Source: a virus. Taken from it: 38,039 bases of DNA. The position numbers were made by a program, and so were the translations under genes. The stretch lies in the IMG/VR virus record IMGVR_UViG_3300029267_000930, positions 1 through 38,039 of that record; one strand, 5' to 3'. Under the pieces are notes generated by a model. That model saw only the letters and a program-made list of their open reading frames with translations. It was not told the DNA's origin and searched no databases. Shown piece after piece: positions 15,629-21,643 of this stretch (its first letter is position 1; each line of letters starts with the position of its first letter).

Positions 15629-15877
15629 ATGCCGTCATCCGTGTACGTCGCATGGTATACACCGGCATATGTCAGTGCAATACTGAATCAGGGTTTATAC
15701 CATGGATACATAAAGAAAAAACGAGTCCGCAAACCGACCTACCCATTGCCGTACGATGAAGACGAACGGGCGATCTGGGAACGTGCAGCGAGAGCCGACA
15801 ACCGATCCCTGGCCAACTGGATTCGCACCACGCTGACCGAAGCGGCGAAACGGCAGATTGAGGAGGCTAAGCATTAG
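15629..15877 (+). CDS. Ribbon-helix-helix (Arc/CopG-like) regulator, the only clear plus-strand gene
   Basis: An 82-residue reading from the ATG at 15629. The core YPLPYDEDERAIWERAARAD and NRSLANWIRTTLTEAAKRQ is a classical ribbon-helix-helix domain: a basic strand, helix A, then the SLANWIR helix B. The true start is uncertain: no Shine-Dalgarno precedes 15629, and a CTG at 15683 or a rarer codon nearer the domain would give about 60 residues. The gene points against all its neighbours and ends 11 bases inside the convergent gene at 15867. A 9-bp inverted repeat just ahead of the domain (15651-15704) could be its operator. It probably represses itself and the divergent helicase operon. Confidence 0.72.
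   Translation: MPSSVYVAWYTPAYVSAILNQGLYHGYIKKKRVRKPTYPLPYDEDERAIWERAARADNRSLANWIRTTLTEAAKRQIEEAKH
15651..15704. promoter_or_regulatory. Inverted repeat, candidate operator of the RHH regulator
   Basis: CATGGTATA (15651-15659) and its exact complement TATACCATG (15696-15704) are separated by 36 bp. They flank the region from which both the RHH gene and the divergent minus-strand operon would be read. Paired short palindromic half-sites are typical ribbon-helix-helix operators. Binding is inferred, not shown. Confidence 0.45.
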
Positions 15878-16259
15878 CGGACTCCTCGAATTGCACTGAA
15901 GACGGGTGTACGTTTAGCGTTTCACCCGCGTACTTTGGGGCATCATCGTCGAAGAGGATGTCCAAGTTGGCACTGCTGTTGTGTCCCACAATGACTCCAC
16001 GGCTATTCCCGACAGTTACGCGTTGACCACAGTAAGCCGTTTCGATTCCACGATATTTGGCGTTGCGTTGAAATGCCTCTGGTGTCACGGGGGGACCAAC
16101 TTTTCGAACACGCAAATCTGTGTATTGGTAATCTGGCCAACAATCCTGAAGACGAATGAGGTACTGATACTTCGCCTTGCTGGCACTGCGGGCGTTGATC
16201 GTATCCCGGAATTCAGGAACTGATGCTACCCACACTTCAAACGCGAACACATCGCTCAC
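15867..16259 (-). CDS. Hypothetical protein
   Basis: A 130-residue protein starting at GTG, overlapping the upstream stop (GTGA). The amino-terminal half resembles small phage proteins with an FRDTINARSASKAKYQYL helix. The second half is beta-rich with QRVTVGNSRGVIVGHNSSANLDILFDDD, which looks like a small SH3/KOW-like barrel. Function unknown. It converges with the RHH gene on the other strand. Confidence 0.6.
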   Translation of the reverse strand: MSDVFAFEVWVASVPEFRDTINARSASKAKYQYLIRLQDCWPDYQYTDLRVRKVGPPVTPEAFQRNAKYRGIETAYCGQRVTVGNSRGVIVGHNSSANLDILFDDDAPKYAGETLNVHPSSVQFEESANA

Positions 16260-16519
16260 AACGTCACCCCAAATTCTGACGCCACCATTTTTGCCGTATG
16301 CGCATACGTCACAGCTTCAATGCAGCGTTCTTTCATGGATTGGTTATCTTCTTCGTCTGCCCGATACCACAGCTCACACAGACCCCATTCGCGTTCCCAG
16401 TTCCACGGCTTTTCGATGACCTGCAAAATGTCCTCCGCGTCGTAGCAGTGTTCACTCACAAGCCAGTGACAGAGCTGGTACAGGTTGCCGGGGTGTTGTT
16501 CGTGCCAGTGACTTCTCAC
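16256..16519 (-). CDS. Hypothetical protein, His/Trp-rich
   Basis: An 87-residue protein starting at GTG in overlap with the stop of the 57-residue gene before it (GTGA). It is rich in Trp, His and Cys (MRSHWHEQHPGNLYQLCHWL, then EHCYDAEDI) and could bind a metal, but no defined motif is present. It is a middle gene of a tightly coupled operon. Confidence 0.6.
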   Translation of the reverse strand: MRSHWHEQHPGNLYQLCHWLVSEHCYDAEDILQVIEKPWNWEREWGLCELWYRADEEDNQSMKERCIEAVTYAHTAKMVASEFGVTL

Positions 16520-16689
16520 TTGAATCTCCTCAGTGCCGTGTAAATCGCCGTAGATATTTCATCCACCTGCTGTTGATTTCCTTCCTTCATCAGTTGGCAG
16601 CACTTGTTACCGAGTGCCAACACTTCATCTCTGGTCGTGGCTTCGCGCAAGGCTTTCTTGGCTGCGGCGATGCGTGTTTCGATGTTCAT
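16516..16689 (-). CDS. 57-residue helical protein
   Basis: A 57-residue frame starting MNIETRIAAAKKALRE at 16689. The ATG overlaps the stop of the preceding gene (ATGA), and its own TGA overlaps the GTG of the next gene. It is entirely helical with two Cys (NKCCQLMK) and a basic carboxyl end (TALRRFK). Coupling on both sides makes translation likely. Function unknown; it sits with the recombination genes. Confidence 0.65.
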   Translation of the reverse strand: MNIETRIAAAKKALREATTRDEVLALGNKCCQLMKEGNQQQVDEISTAIYTALRRFK

Positions 16690-17087
16690 GATCGTGTCAG
16701 GTCCGTTCCAAGATGCTGCTTCTGGATTAGTGGCCGTGCATTGCCTTCGGGGACGCGGACTCTCACGGCAATCACATCCTTATGCCCCAGCCAGTCACCC
16801 TTCACTGGATAGAGTGTCAGTTTCTGACCGACCATCTTTTCGCGATCGTTCGTTTTCAACGCAGCCTTAAGCAGCCTGACGTTGGACTTTCTAAGTACAG
16901 CTATCTTGGTTGTCTCAACAAAGTGAACTGGATAACCCTCAATCACCTGTCCTTGCTGCGACTTCATTGAATTCTCATCGCCAACCGACTTAATCGTCAG
17001 TGTGATGTCCGACCACTTGCCGCCACGTTGCAAGTCTTCACCGTGGATGAATCGGCTGTCGTCTTTGATGATTTGGTCACTACTCAT
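16686..17087 (-). CDS. Putative recombination partner of the YqaJ exonuclease
   Basis: A 133-residue protein, overlapping the YqaJ gene stop (ATGA). The sequence is beta-rich and basic: KWSDITLTIKSV, then HFVETTKIAVLRKSN, VRLLKAALKT and KLTLYPVKGDWLGHKDVIAV. A small OB-fold-like layout and the position next to an exonuclease suggest single-strand DNA binding or an annealing accessory role. No named family was recognised, so the functional call is inference from the neighbour. Confidence 0.5.
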   Translation of the reverse strand: MSSDQIIKDDSRFIHGEDLQRGGKWSDITLTIKSVGDENSMKSQQGQVIEGYPVHFVETTKIAVLRKSNVRLLKAALKTNDREKMVGQKLTLYPVKGDWLGHKDVIAVRVRVPEGNARPLIQKQHLGTDLTRS

Positions 17088-17734
17088 GTCAGTTCCTCTG
17101 ATGTATCCACGAACTGAAACTCAGGCGAGGCAGGACGCGGTTGAATGCACTGTTGCATGACCTTGACTGACTTCAGAAACGCTGGGACCGCTGACTTCAA
17201 CGCAGCAATGACTTCCTCATCGCGACCAACAATGATGTGCATCGGGTGAATCTGTGGATGCCATGCGTAGAAGTGACATTGCAACCGGCCAGTGATCCAA
17301 AGCATGCCCTGGACCTGCAATCGGTACTCGTCCGGCAACTGTCCGTTGAGTTGATACTTAATCAGAGTTTCCGGTTTCGGACACTTCACCTCAATCAGTT
17401 CTGTCTCGCCGATCAACCCATCTGGTGAGCATCCGCAGTGCTCGTTTAGTTCGACAAATCCAACACGCTCAACCGTCAGATTGTTGGTCCGCTCGAACTC
17501 GGCAATCGCATAGTCTTCGGCCTCCATGCCGTATTGCATCCAGTACGTTGGCGCAAACTGCGGTGACTCAATCTCTAAACGTTCCGCCACCAGTTCGGCA
17601 GCGTAGTTTTCAGCAGACTTAGACATCTTCAACGTCTTGGCTGTCACAACGTCTTTAAACCGTGAAGCCGTTGCCTTGCCTTTGCGGATCTGCTCCCACT
17701 GCTCGGAGCCTTGCGGAAAGGTGTAAATTTTCAT
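17084..17734 (-). CDS. YqaJ-family (lambda-exonuclease-like) recombinase exonuclease
   Basis: A 216-residue protein with the YqaJ pattern: GSEQWEQIRKGKATASRF at the start, QYGMEAEDYA (helix with catalytic Glu), CSPDGLIG (metal-binding Asp), IEVKCPKP (ExK motif), and YRLQVQGMLWITG (QxxxQ-type helix). These enzymes digest one strand from double-strand ends to feed single-strand annealing. Together with the next small protein it forms the phage recombination pair. Length and motif order are those of the family. Confidence 0.92.
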   Translation of the reverse strand: MKIYTFPQGSEQWEQIRKGKATASRFKDVVTAKTLKMSKSAENYAAELVAERLEIESPQFAPTYWMQYGMEAEDYAIAEFERTNNLTVERVGFVELNEHCGCSPDGLIGETELIEVKCPKPETLIKYQLNGQLPDEYRLQVQGMLWITGRLQCHFYAWHPQIHPMHIIVGRDEEVIAALKSAVPAFLKSVKVMQQCIQPRPASPEFQFVDTSEELT

Positions 17735-18118
17735 TTATCCAAACTCCATCGCTAAAGACAATTCCACGTCAATCAACTTGTGAATCATGTTTCGTTCCAC
17801 CAACCACTCAAGTCGTCCTTGTGGTTCCGTAAACCATTCGCGACCTCGACAAGGCACGCCAAGAACACGGATGACCTCTTGTTCCCAAAACCACACGTTT
17901 TCACTAAACACCAACCCTTGAGGACTCAGGTTGTTTTGCTCCATGCGGCAAAACGGGCACTGCTGGTGAGTCATTCCAACCTTAATTAGACCGCACTCCG
18001 AAAAACCCGCATAAACAAACCCCCAGTGATGATTCTTGTGTATTTCTTCAAGAACGGGCATCACTAAAGCACATTGAGTCCACAGAAAATTATCATGCAA
18101 TTGGCGACAGCGGCTCAT
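17735..18118 (-). CDS. GIY-YIG-like (MUG113/T5orf172 type) protein
   Basis: A 127-residue protein from the ATG at 18118, which overlaps the preceding stop (ATGA); an in-frame start further upstream lies inside that gene. The pattern WGFVYAGFSECGLIKVGMT with a following Arg helix, a later WEQEVIRVLG helix and a GREWF end resembles the shortened GIY-YIG domains of the T5orf172/MUG113 group. Two CxxC-type Cys (CPFC) suggest a zinc site. A small nuclease or DNA-binding role is likely; catalytic competence cannot be judged. Confidence 0.6.
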   Translation of the reverse strand: MSRCRQLHDNFLWTQCALVMPVLEEIHKNHHWGFVYAGFSECGLIKVGMTHQQCPFCRMEQNNLSPQGLVFSENVWFWEQEVIRVLGVPCRGREWFTEPQGRLEWLVERNMIHKLIDVELSLAMEFG

Positions 18119-18321
18119 TCCAAAACCTCCAACACTTTCGCGGAACTGATTCGCAGTGTCTGTGCAATCACATCGACCTCTGCATCCTCCTGCCACATCT
18201 TCAGAACAGCATCAGCAACCGGCATCGCTTGCAGTCGCTCAATCGCTTCCTGATGGGCTTCAATTTCTCTGCACTGGCAGATGTACTGGTAGCACGATTC
18301 GCAGTTGATGTTGTTGTTCAT
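18115..18321 (-). CDS. Small protein with amino-terminal Cys cluster and HTH-like tail
   Basis: A 68-residue protein. Four Cys lie near the amino terminus (CESCYQYICQC), which could bind zinc. The tail DVIAQTLRISSAKVLEVLE has the spacing of a helix-turn-helix. It overlaps both neighbours by ATGA-type junctions. A regulatory role is possible but unproven. Confidence 0.55.
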   Translation of the reverse strand: MNNNINCESCYQYICQCREIEAHQEAIERLQAMPVADAVLKMWQEDAEVDVIAQTLRISSAKVLEVLE

Positions 18322-18539
18322 GCTTGTTTCGCCTCGTCATACAAATCCAGTGCTCTCTGGATGTTTCGCCCAACGCCGTCCTCATCGACCATGGCAGCAC
18401 ACATGGCAACACCGTAGAGATAACCCAAGGCGGAGTTGCATTGCATGAGTACGTCAATGACGAGATCTTTGTTTTTGGCGTCGCACTCTTTTAGTGACTG
18501 GATGGCAGCAGCTACTTCTGATGCTTCGACTCGCTTCAT
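18318..18539 (-). CDS. Hypothetical helical protein
   Basis: A 73-residue helical protein with two Cys and no recognised motif; a central hydrophobic stretch (LGYLYGVAMCAAMV) is amphipathic rather than clearly transmembrane. It is part of the chain of overlapping small genes between 18 and 20.5 kb. Confidence 0.55.
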   Translation of the reverse strand: MKRVEASEVAAAIQSLKECDAKNKDLVIDVLMQCNSALGYLYGVAMCAAMVDEDGVGRNIQRALDLYDEAKQA

Positions 18540-18988
18540 GTTGACTCCTTGATTGCATTTGCAATTGCTGATTCAAAGCTCGGACCTGTAGCAACAACGT
18601 TGCGCTGAACGTCAAACACAAGCCAGTTTTCCAAGCCATGCGGTAACGACTCAGCTTCCAAACTCATGCCCTTTTCGTCAGACAGATGCTTAAAGTTTTC
18701 GATTGCTGACAACTTGCGACCAACTAGTGATTCGCGAGTCAATGACCATTTGGCGCCAGCGATGAAGGCGTTGTTGCAATAGTCGCGAAACATCTTCACG
18801 AGATCTTGAGCACCTTCCTTGGAGCTAAAATCGATTTCCCGCAACTTGTCGCAGATTGATTCAAGTGCAACCTGGTCGTGATAGTTCTGGCCTGCTTGGC
18901 CTGGATCGTCTTCACTGGGCTCAAACACTGTGACTCCGTTGCAAGGTAATGAACAATTTGAACTGAGGCATTGCGGACAGAATGTCAT
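18536..18988 (-). CDS. Hypothetical protein with amino-terminal zinc-ribbon-like motif
   Basis: A 150-residue protein beginning CPQCLSSNCSLPC, a likely metal-binding Cys cluster. Residues 35-95 are predicted helices (FRDYCNNAFIAGAKWSLT) and the end is a small beta-alpha unit (WLVFDVQRNVVATG then SFESAIANAI). Such layouts occur in small phage proteins of unknown role. Confidence 0.55.
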   Translation of the reverse strand: MTFCPQCLSSNCSLPCNGVTVFEPSEDDPGQAGQNYHDQVALESICDKLREIDFSSKEGAQDLVKMFRDYCNNAFIAGAKWSLTRESLVGRKLSAIENFKHLSDEKGMSLEAESLPHGLENWLVFDVQRNVVATGPSFESAIANAIKEST

Positions 18989-19374
18989 TTGCCACCTCCC
19001 ATGATTTCGATCAGACTGCGAACGTCTCCACGTGTAGGATCTGATTTAAGTAGTGAACAATTGGCATACACGCCCCAGAAAACTGGAAAGTCGTCAGTCT
19101 GACCAATGAAACGCACTTGCATCGTGGTTGTACTCAAAGCTGAGTCGCGGAAGTTCCACTCGAAGATGAACGGTTGTTGCTGTGCCTGCTTGTCCCATGT
19201 GAATTGCGAGCCGCCTCGCATCCACATGTCATCAAGCCAATCAGCATCGACTGCAATTTGGTCATCGTCACATTGCGTAACCACGTCACGGATAAACTCC
19301 CATGCGTCATGCTTGTAACTGCAATCCCAGTCGGGGTCATCTACTAGATGACGGACGTCATCTGTGATCTTCAT
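18985..19374 (-). CDS. Hypothetical acidic protein
   Basis: A 129-residue, Asp- and Trp-rich protein with a beta-rich centre (FIFEWNFRDSALSTTTMQVR). There is no signal peptide or known domain. Acidic small phage proteins sometimes mimic DNA, but nothing specific supports that here. It overlaps both neighbours by 4 bases. Confidence 0.55.
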   Translation of the reverse strand: MKITDDVRHLVDDPDWDCSYKHDAWEFIRDVVTQCDDDQIAVDADWLDDMWMRGGSQFTWDKQAQQQPFIFEWNFRDSALSTTTMQVRFIGQTDDFPVFWGVYANCSLLKSDPTRGDVRSLIEIMGGGK

Positions 19375-19706
19375 TGCTTGGCCTCCATGTGCTGCCTGAT
19401 TCGCTTAGAAACTGTCACATCGCTGCACTGCAACGCGACAGCAATGTTTTGATTCGTGAATCCCGCTCTGCGCATTTCCATCATGCAAACCACCTGACAT
19501 TCGCGAACAAGTTTCAAATACGGGTCAGCTTCAAATCGGTTGTTAGCCTGGTTGCCGTCAACAGTAAGTATGTCACTGATGAGGATTCCCGTTGTGTCCC
19601 GGTCGATATCCCTAAGCGCCCAGAACCACATGCCATCATTTGCAATGCCGCAGATGATGTTTTCCGGCGTGTCCTTGTCGCGGTCGTCCCATCTCTTGTG
19701 ATTCAC
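19371..19706 (-). CDS. Protein with carboxyl-terminal helix-turn-helix
   Basis: A 111-residue protein starting at GTG (GTGA overlap). The last 35 residues, RRAGFTNQNIAVALQCSDVTVSKRIRQ, have the classical helix-turn-helix pattern of a sigma-factor region 4 or LuxR type DNA-binding tail. The amino-terminal part is unassigned. It may act as a regulator of early or late genes. Confidence 0.6.
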   Translation of the reverse strand: MNHKRWDDRDKDTPENIICGIANDGMWFWALRDIDRDTTGILISDILTVDGNQANNRFEADPYLKLVRECQVVCMMEMRRAGFTNQNIAVALQCSDVTVSKRIRQHMEAKQ

Positions 19707-19960
19707 TTTACCGCCTTACTTTTGAAGTCACGCGCCTTCAGCATGTGTTGGACTGTGCTGTGCGTCCGGTTCAGTGCTCTTGCAATTTCCACGACCTTGA
19801 ACCCATGCCTGATTGCTTCCCGTGCTATTTCTTTACGGCATCGCACGTATTCGGTGTTTTGGTTTCTTGATACGACATCACGAATTGTCAGTCCGCTGTC
19901 CGTACAGATGTCGAACACAATGTCGCTCAGTCGCTTCGTCGGTCGCTTCGTCGTCTGCAT
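19703..19960 (-). CDS. DnaA carboxyl-terminal-like DNA-binding protein
   Basis: An 85-residue protein. Its core, VRCRKEIAREAIRHGF followed by VVEIARALNRTHSTVQHML, matches domain IV of the replication initiator DnaA, where the R/HSTV signature reads DnaA boxes. The ATPase part is absent. It may help place replication at a phage origin or compete with host DnaA. The start at 19960 lies inside an overlapping membrane-protein frame and has no clear Shine-Dalgarno. Confidence 0.75.
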   Translation of the reverse strand: MQTTKRPTKRLSDIVFDICTDSGLTIRDVVSRNQNTEYVRCRKEIAREAIRHGFKVVEIARALNRTHSTVQHMLKARDFKSKAVK

Positions 19961-20048
19961 CGCAAATTAGCCAGTAAGTGAGTGTTCCAGTGAGTATCCA
20001 TCCCAGCGTGACAAATGCCGCCACCACTGCTTCGGGTGATGTGTTCAT
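19878..20048 (-). CDS. 56-residue single-pass membrane protein
   Basis: A small frame starting MNTSPEAVVAAFVTLG. The ATG overlaps the stop of the MazG-like gene (ATGA) and has a strong AAAGGAGG ahead. One membrane helix spans about residues 7-29 (ends TYWLICD) and a short acidic tail follows. The last 27 codons overlap the DnaA-like gene in another frame, across a doubled 12-base repeat (GACGAAGCGACC/T). Start signals are better than those of the overlapping gene. Function unknown. Confidence 0.6.
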   Translation of the reverse strand: MNTSPEAVVAAFVTLGWILTGTLTYWLICDADDEATDEATERHCVRHLYGQRTDNS

Positions 20049-20494
20049 GTCGCCTCCTTTACAAACACGCCGTCAATCATGTGGCCTTTGCGGTCTTTGA
20101 TTTGGTTCCAGGCGTGGGCGCGTGCTTGGTCCATGTCAACACCGTGACGATCCGACAGCAGCTCAAGGCACTTGCGAGCGGTTCGCAGGTAGTATGCGTC
20201 CAGCATTTCTCGACCGTGGCAAATCGACATCATGAGCGTTGCGAATGTTGGTGATGCCGATGTGCCGTCCCGTGTATCATCCAGACACAGTGCGATGGCC
20301 AGCACCAGAGTCACGTCGATGTCTCCGAACGCGTCTAGGATTCCACGGCCGTCAAGTGCGTCAATCGCCTGCCACAGTTCACCGATTTCCTCGAGCGTCT
20401 TACCGAGCTGGGCACCGACAGTGGAGCCGTTTGGGAGAATGCCGCGATCGGTTCCCCACTGAATGACGTTGGCGTCAAATGTTTCCTTGTTCAT
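20045..20494 (-). CDS. MazG-like (all-alpha) nucleotide pyrophosphohydrolase
   Basis: A 149-residue protein with the all-alpha NTP-PPase signature: KTLEEIGELWQAIDALD in the first helix pair and ILDAFGDIDVTLVLAI in the second. It ends with the phage-type tail WNQIKDRKGHMIDGVFVKE. Family members hydrolyse NTPs or dNTPs, adjusting nucleotide pools or interfering with alarmone signalling during infection. Key acidic residues (EEIGE and DxxD) are present. Confidence 0.82.
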   Translation of the reverse strand: MNKETFDANVIQWGTDRGILPNGSTVGAQLGKTLEEIGELWQAIDALDGRGILDAFGDIDVTLVLAIALCLDDTRDGTSASPTFATLMMSICHGREMLDAYYLRTARKCLELLSDRHGVDMDQARAHAWNQIKDRKGHMIDGVFVKEAT

Positions 20495-20757
20495 AATTTT
20501 GGTCCTACTGGGTCAACTAGCTTGAGTGCGTGGTCACCTAGAATCTCGATTAAACGCAATGGAATTTTGGCCATGACATCGTCCCTGCCTTCGAGCGGTG
20601 GCCTTGACGTTTTGCCATCCGCGTCGGATGGGTTCCACAGAAACATCCCCTTCGCGTATCGGTCAGCCAGGACGTTGACTTTTTCAGGTCCCGGCATGAT
20701 GTTCGTGGCTGGAGGAAGCGGGTCCGTAGCGAGCGGTTCAATCCACTTTGCTCTCAT
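20491..20757 (-). CDS. Hypothetical protein
   Basis: An 88-residue protein with a Pro-rich amino half (EPLATDPLPPATNIMPGP) and a helical end (PLRLIEILGDHALKLV). No domain is recognised. The ATG has AAAGG upstream and overlaps the TGA of a possible 35-codon ORF. It overlaps the MazG-like gene by 4 bases. Confidence 0.6.
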   Translation of the reverse strand: MRAKWIEPLATDPLPPATNIMPGPEKVNVLADRYAKGMFLWNPSDADGKTSRPPLEGRDDVMAKIPLRLIEILGDHALKLVDPVGPKL

Positions 20758-20864
20758 CAGTCCGTACCTTTCACGCAGTTGATTGATTGACGACGAAGTA
20801 GAACACCAAAGACCGCCACGAGATCGCCGTGTGAAGTGAAGTCAACAAGGCGGCAAAGTCCCAA
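20757..20864 (-). CDS. Possible 35-residue leader gene after csrA
   Basis: A short frame from TTG at 20864 encoding MGLCRLVDFTSHGDLVAVFG and a basic end, with its TGA overlapping the next ATG (TGATG). The start codon is weak, with GGAGG too far upstream, so this is a candidate only. If untranslated, the 154-bp gap between csrA and 20757 holds mainly weak hairpins. Confidence 0.3.
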   Translation of the reverse strand: MGLCRLVDFTSHGDLVAVFGVLLRRQSINCVKGTD

Positions 20865-20911
20865 TCACTTAAAATGGGCCTCCGATGCCCGGTCGCTTAC
20901 ATGTCCGAAAA

Positions 20912-21160
20912 TCAGACATCAGCGTTCATCCCTGTGACCTCCCTGCCATAAATCAGTGGCGAATCTGCCACTGGCCGAGTCGGAAACTGTTGGCGAATCC
21001 TTGCCTGCACTTCTCCGCGATGAATGACGACGTCATCTTCAGCATCAAATGCCAGCTTCGTGCGACTTCCTTCCTTGTGTATCACTGTGATGACGATTGG
21101 CTTATGTCCGGGGACTTGAATCACAACCGTCTCACCTGCTTTCCGTGATAAAACCAGCAT
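20912..21160 (-). CDS. csrA: CsrA/RsmA-family RNA-binding translational regulator
   Basis: An 82-residue CsrA. The opening MLVLSRKAGETVVI and the RNA-binding segment DDVVIHRGEVQARI, with the key His-Arg pair, are characteristic. It carries an insertion after strand 1 (VPGHKPIV) and a longer tail than the usual 60-65 residues. AAGGAG lies 7 bases before the ATG, so it is independently translated. Two GGA motifs overlap the ribosome site and start (AAGGAGAAGCAGGATG), the usual layout of CsrA self-repression. It would reprogramme host mRNA translation in the infected cell. The preceding HTH gene runs into it in the same frame. Confidence 0.88.
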   Translation of the reverse strand: MLVLSRKAGETVVIQVPGHKPIVITVIHKEGSRTKLAFDAEDDVVIHRGEVQARIRQQFPTRPVADSPLIYGREVTGMNADV

Positions 21161-21409
21161 CCTGCTTCTCCTTGTTTCAAAAGCTGGGCAGGGAGGGCCA
21201 CCCCACCCAGCGAGGGCATGCAACAGGAGGTCACCAGCCAGTTTGTAAACGGCCACCCATTGAGTTCGGCGATGTGTGCCAACCATTACTGTTGGTAGCG
21301 TTCCATCCTCTAACCAAGCGTCAATTCGCTTGCGGTCGACATTAAGGTACTCAGCAGCCTCAATTGCCTTGCAGAGTCCTGTTTTTCGTGTTGTTTGCGT
21401 GTCGCTCAT
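20912..21409 (-). CDS. Excisionase-type HTH protein reading in frame into CsrA
   Basis: From the ATG at 21409 the frame encodes an 83-residue unit: a helix-turn-helix of the MerR/excisionase (HTH_17) type, LCKAIEAAEYLNVDRKRIDAW, then LEDGTLPTVMVGTHRRTQW, and a Gly/Pro-rich end. No stop follows before CsrA Met, so a 165-residue HTH-CsrA fusion is encoded as well as free CsrA. The start at 21409 is preferred because the promoter-like boxes at 21440-21467 leave a 24-base leader; a longer frame to 21481 would overlap them. It may be an early regulator or the excision partner of a missing integrase. Confidence 0.7.
   Translation of the reverse strand: MSDTQTTRKTGLCKAIEAAEYLNVDRKRIDAWLEDGTLPTVMVGTHRRTQWVAVYKLAGDLLLHALAGWGGPPCPAFETRRSRMLVLSRKAGETVVIQVPGHKPIVITVIHKEGSRTKLAFDAEDDVVIHRGEVQARIRQQFPTRPVADSPLIYGREVTGMNADV
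21179..21211 (-). terminator. Terminator-like hairpin inside the HTH-CsrA frame
   Basis: On the minus strand GCTGGG...CCCAGC (21183-21211) with G/C-rich inner sequence is followed by TTTT (21179-21182), 12 bases before the csrA Shine-Dalgarno. It could attenuate transcription into csrA or fold to control its translation, while still being translated as linker in the long frame. Confidence 0.45.
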
Positions 21410-21439
21410 GTTCGTGCCTGTTCTTCGCTTGACAGGGAA

Positions 21440-21467
21440 ACAATACAGACTCAATTGACATTTGCAA
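21440..21467 (-). promoter_or_regulatory. Sigma70-like promoter of the early operon
   Basis: On the minus strand TTGCAA (21462-21467) and TATTGT (21440-21445) are separated by 16 bases, in an AT-rich stretch ahead of the first early gene. The predicted start of transcription is near 21433. It is the only good promoter between the glycosyltransferase hairpin and the early genes. Confidence 0.5.
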
Positions 21468-21612
21468 TAGCGATTTTGCACTATTTTATAATTTTGGTGA
21501 TTGCGGGTGTGGATCAGTCTTCCGACGCTTTCGGTCTGTGTGCCGCTGGCCTGTCTGGCAGCTCGGCGTCCACGGCTTTAGGCTGCGTGAGAAAGTGGTA
21601 AATCGCGTAAGA

Positions 21613-21643
21613 GGTCGCACGGTGTTGCCCTCATCGTGCGACC
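21613..21643 (-). terminator. Hairpin at the end of the late operon
   Basis: A perfect 8-bp stem GGTCGCAC / GTGCGACC with a 15-base loop overlaps the last codons and stop of the glycosyltransferase. On the minus strand it is followed by TCTTACGCGATTT, a weak U-tract. It probably marks the end of the late transcription unit. The 150 bp from here to the early promoter holds no gene. Confidence 0.45.
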
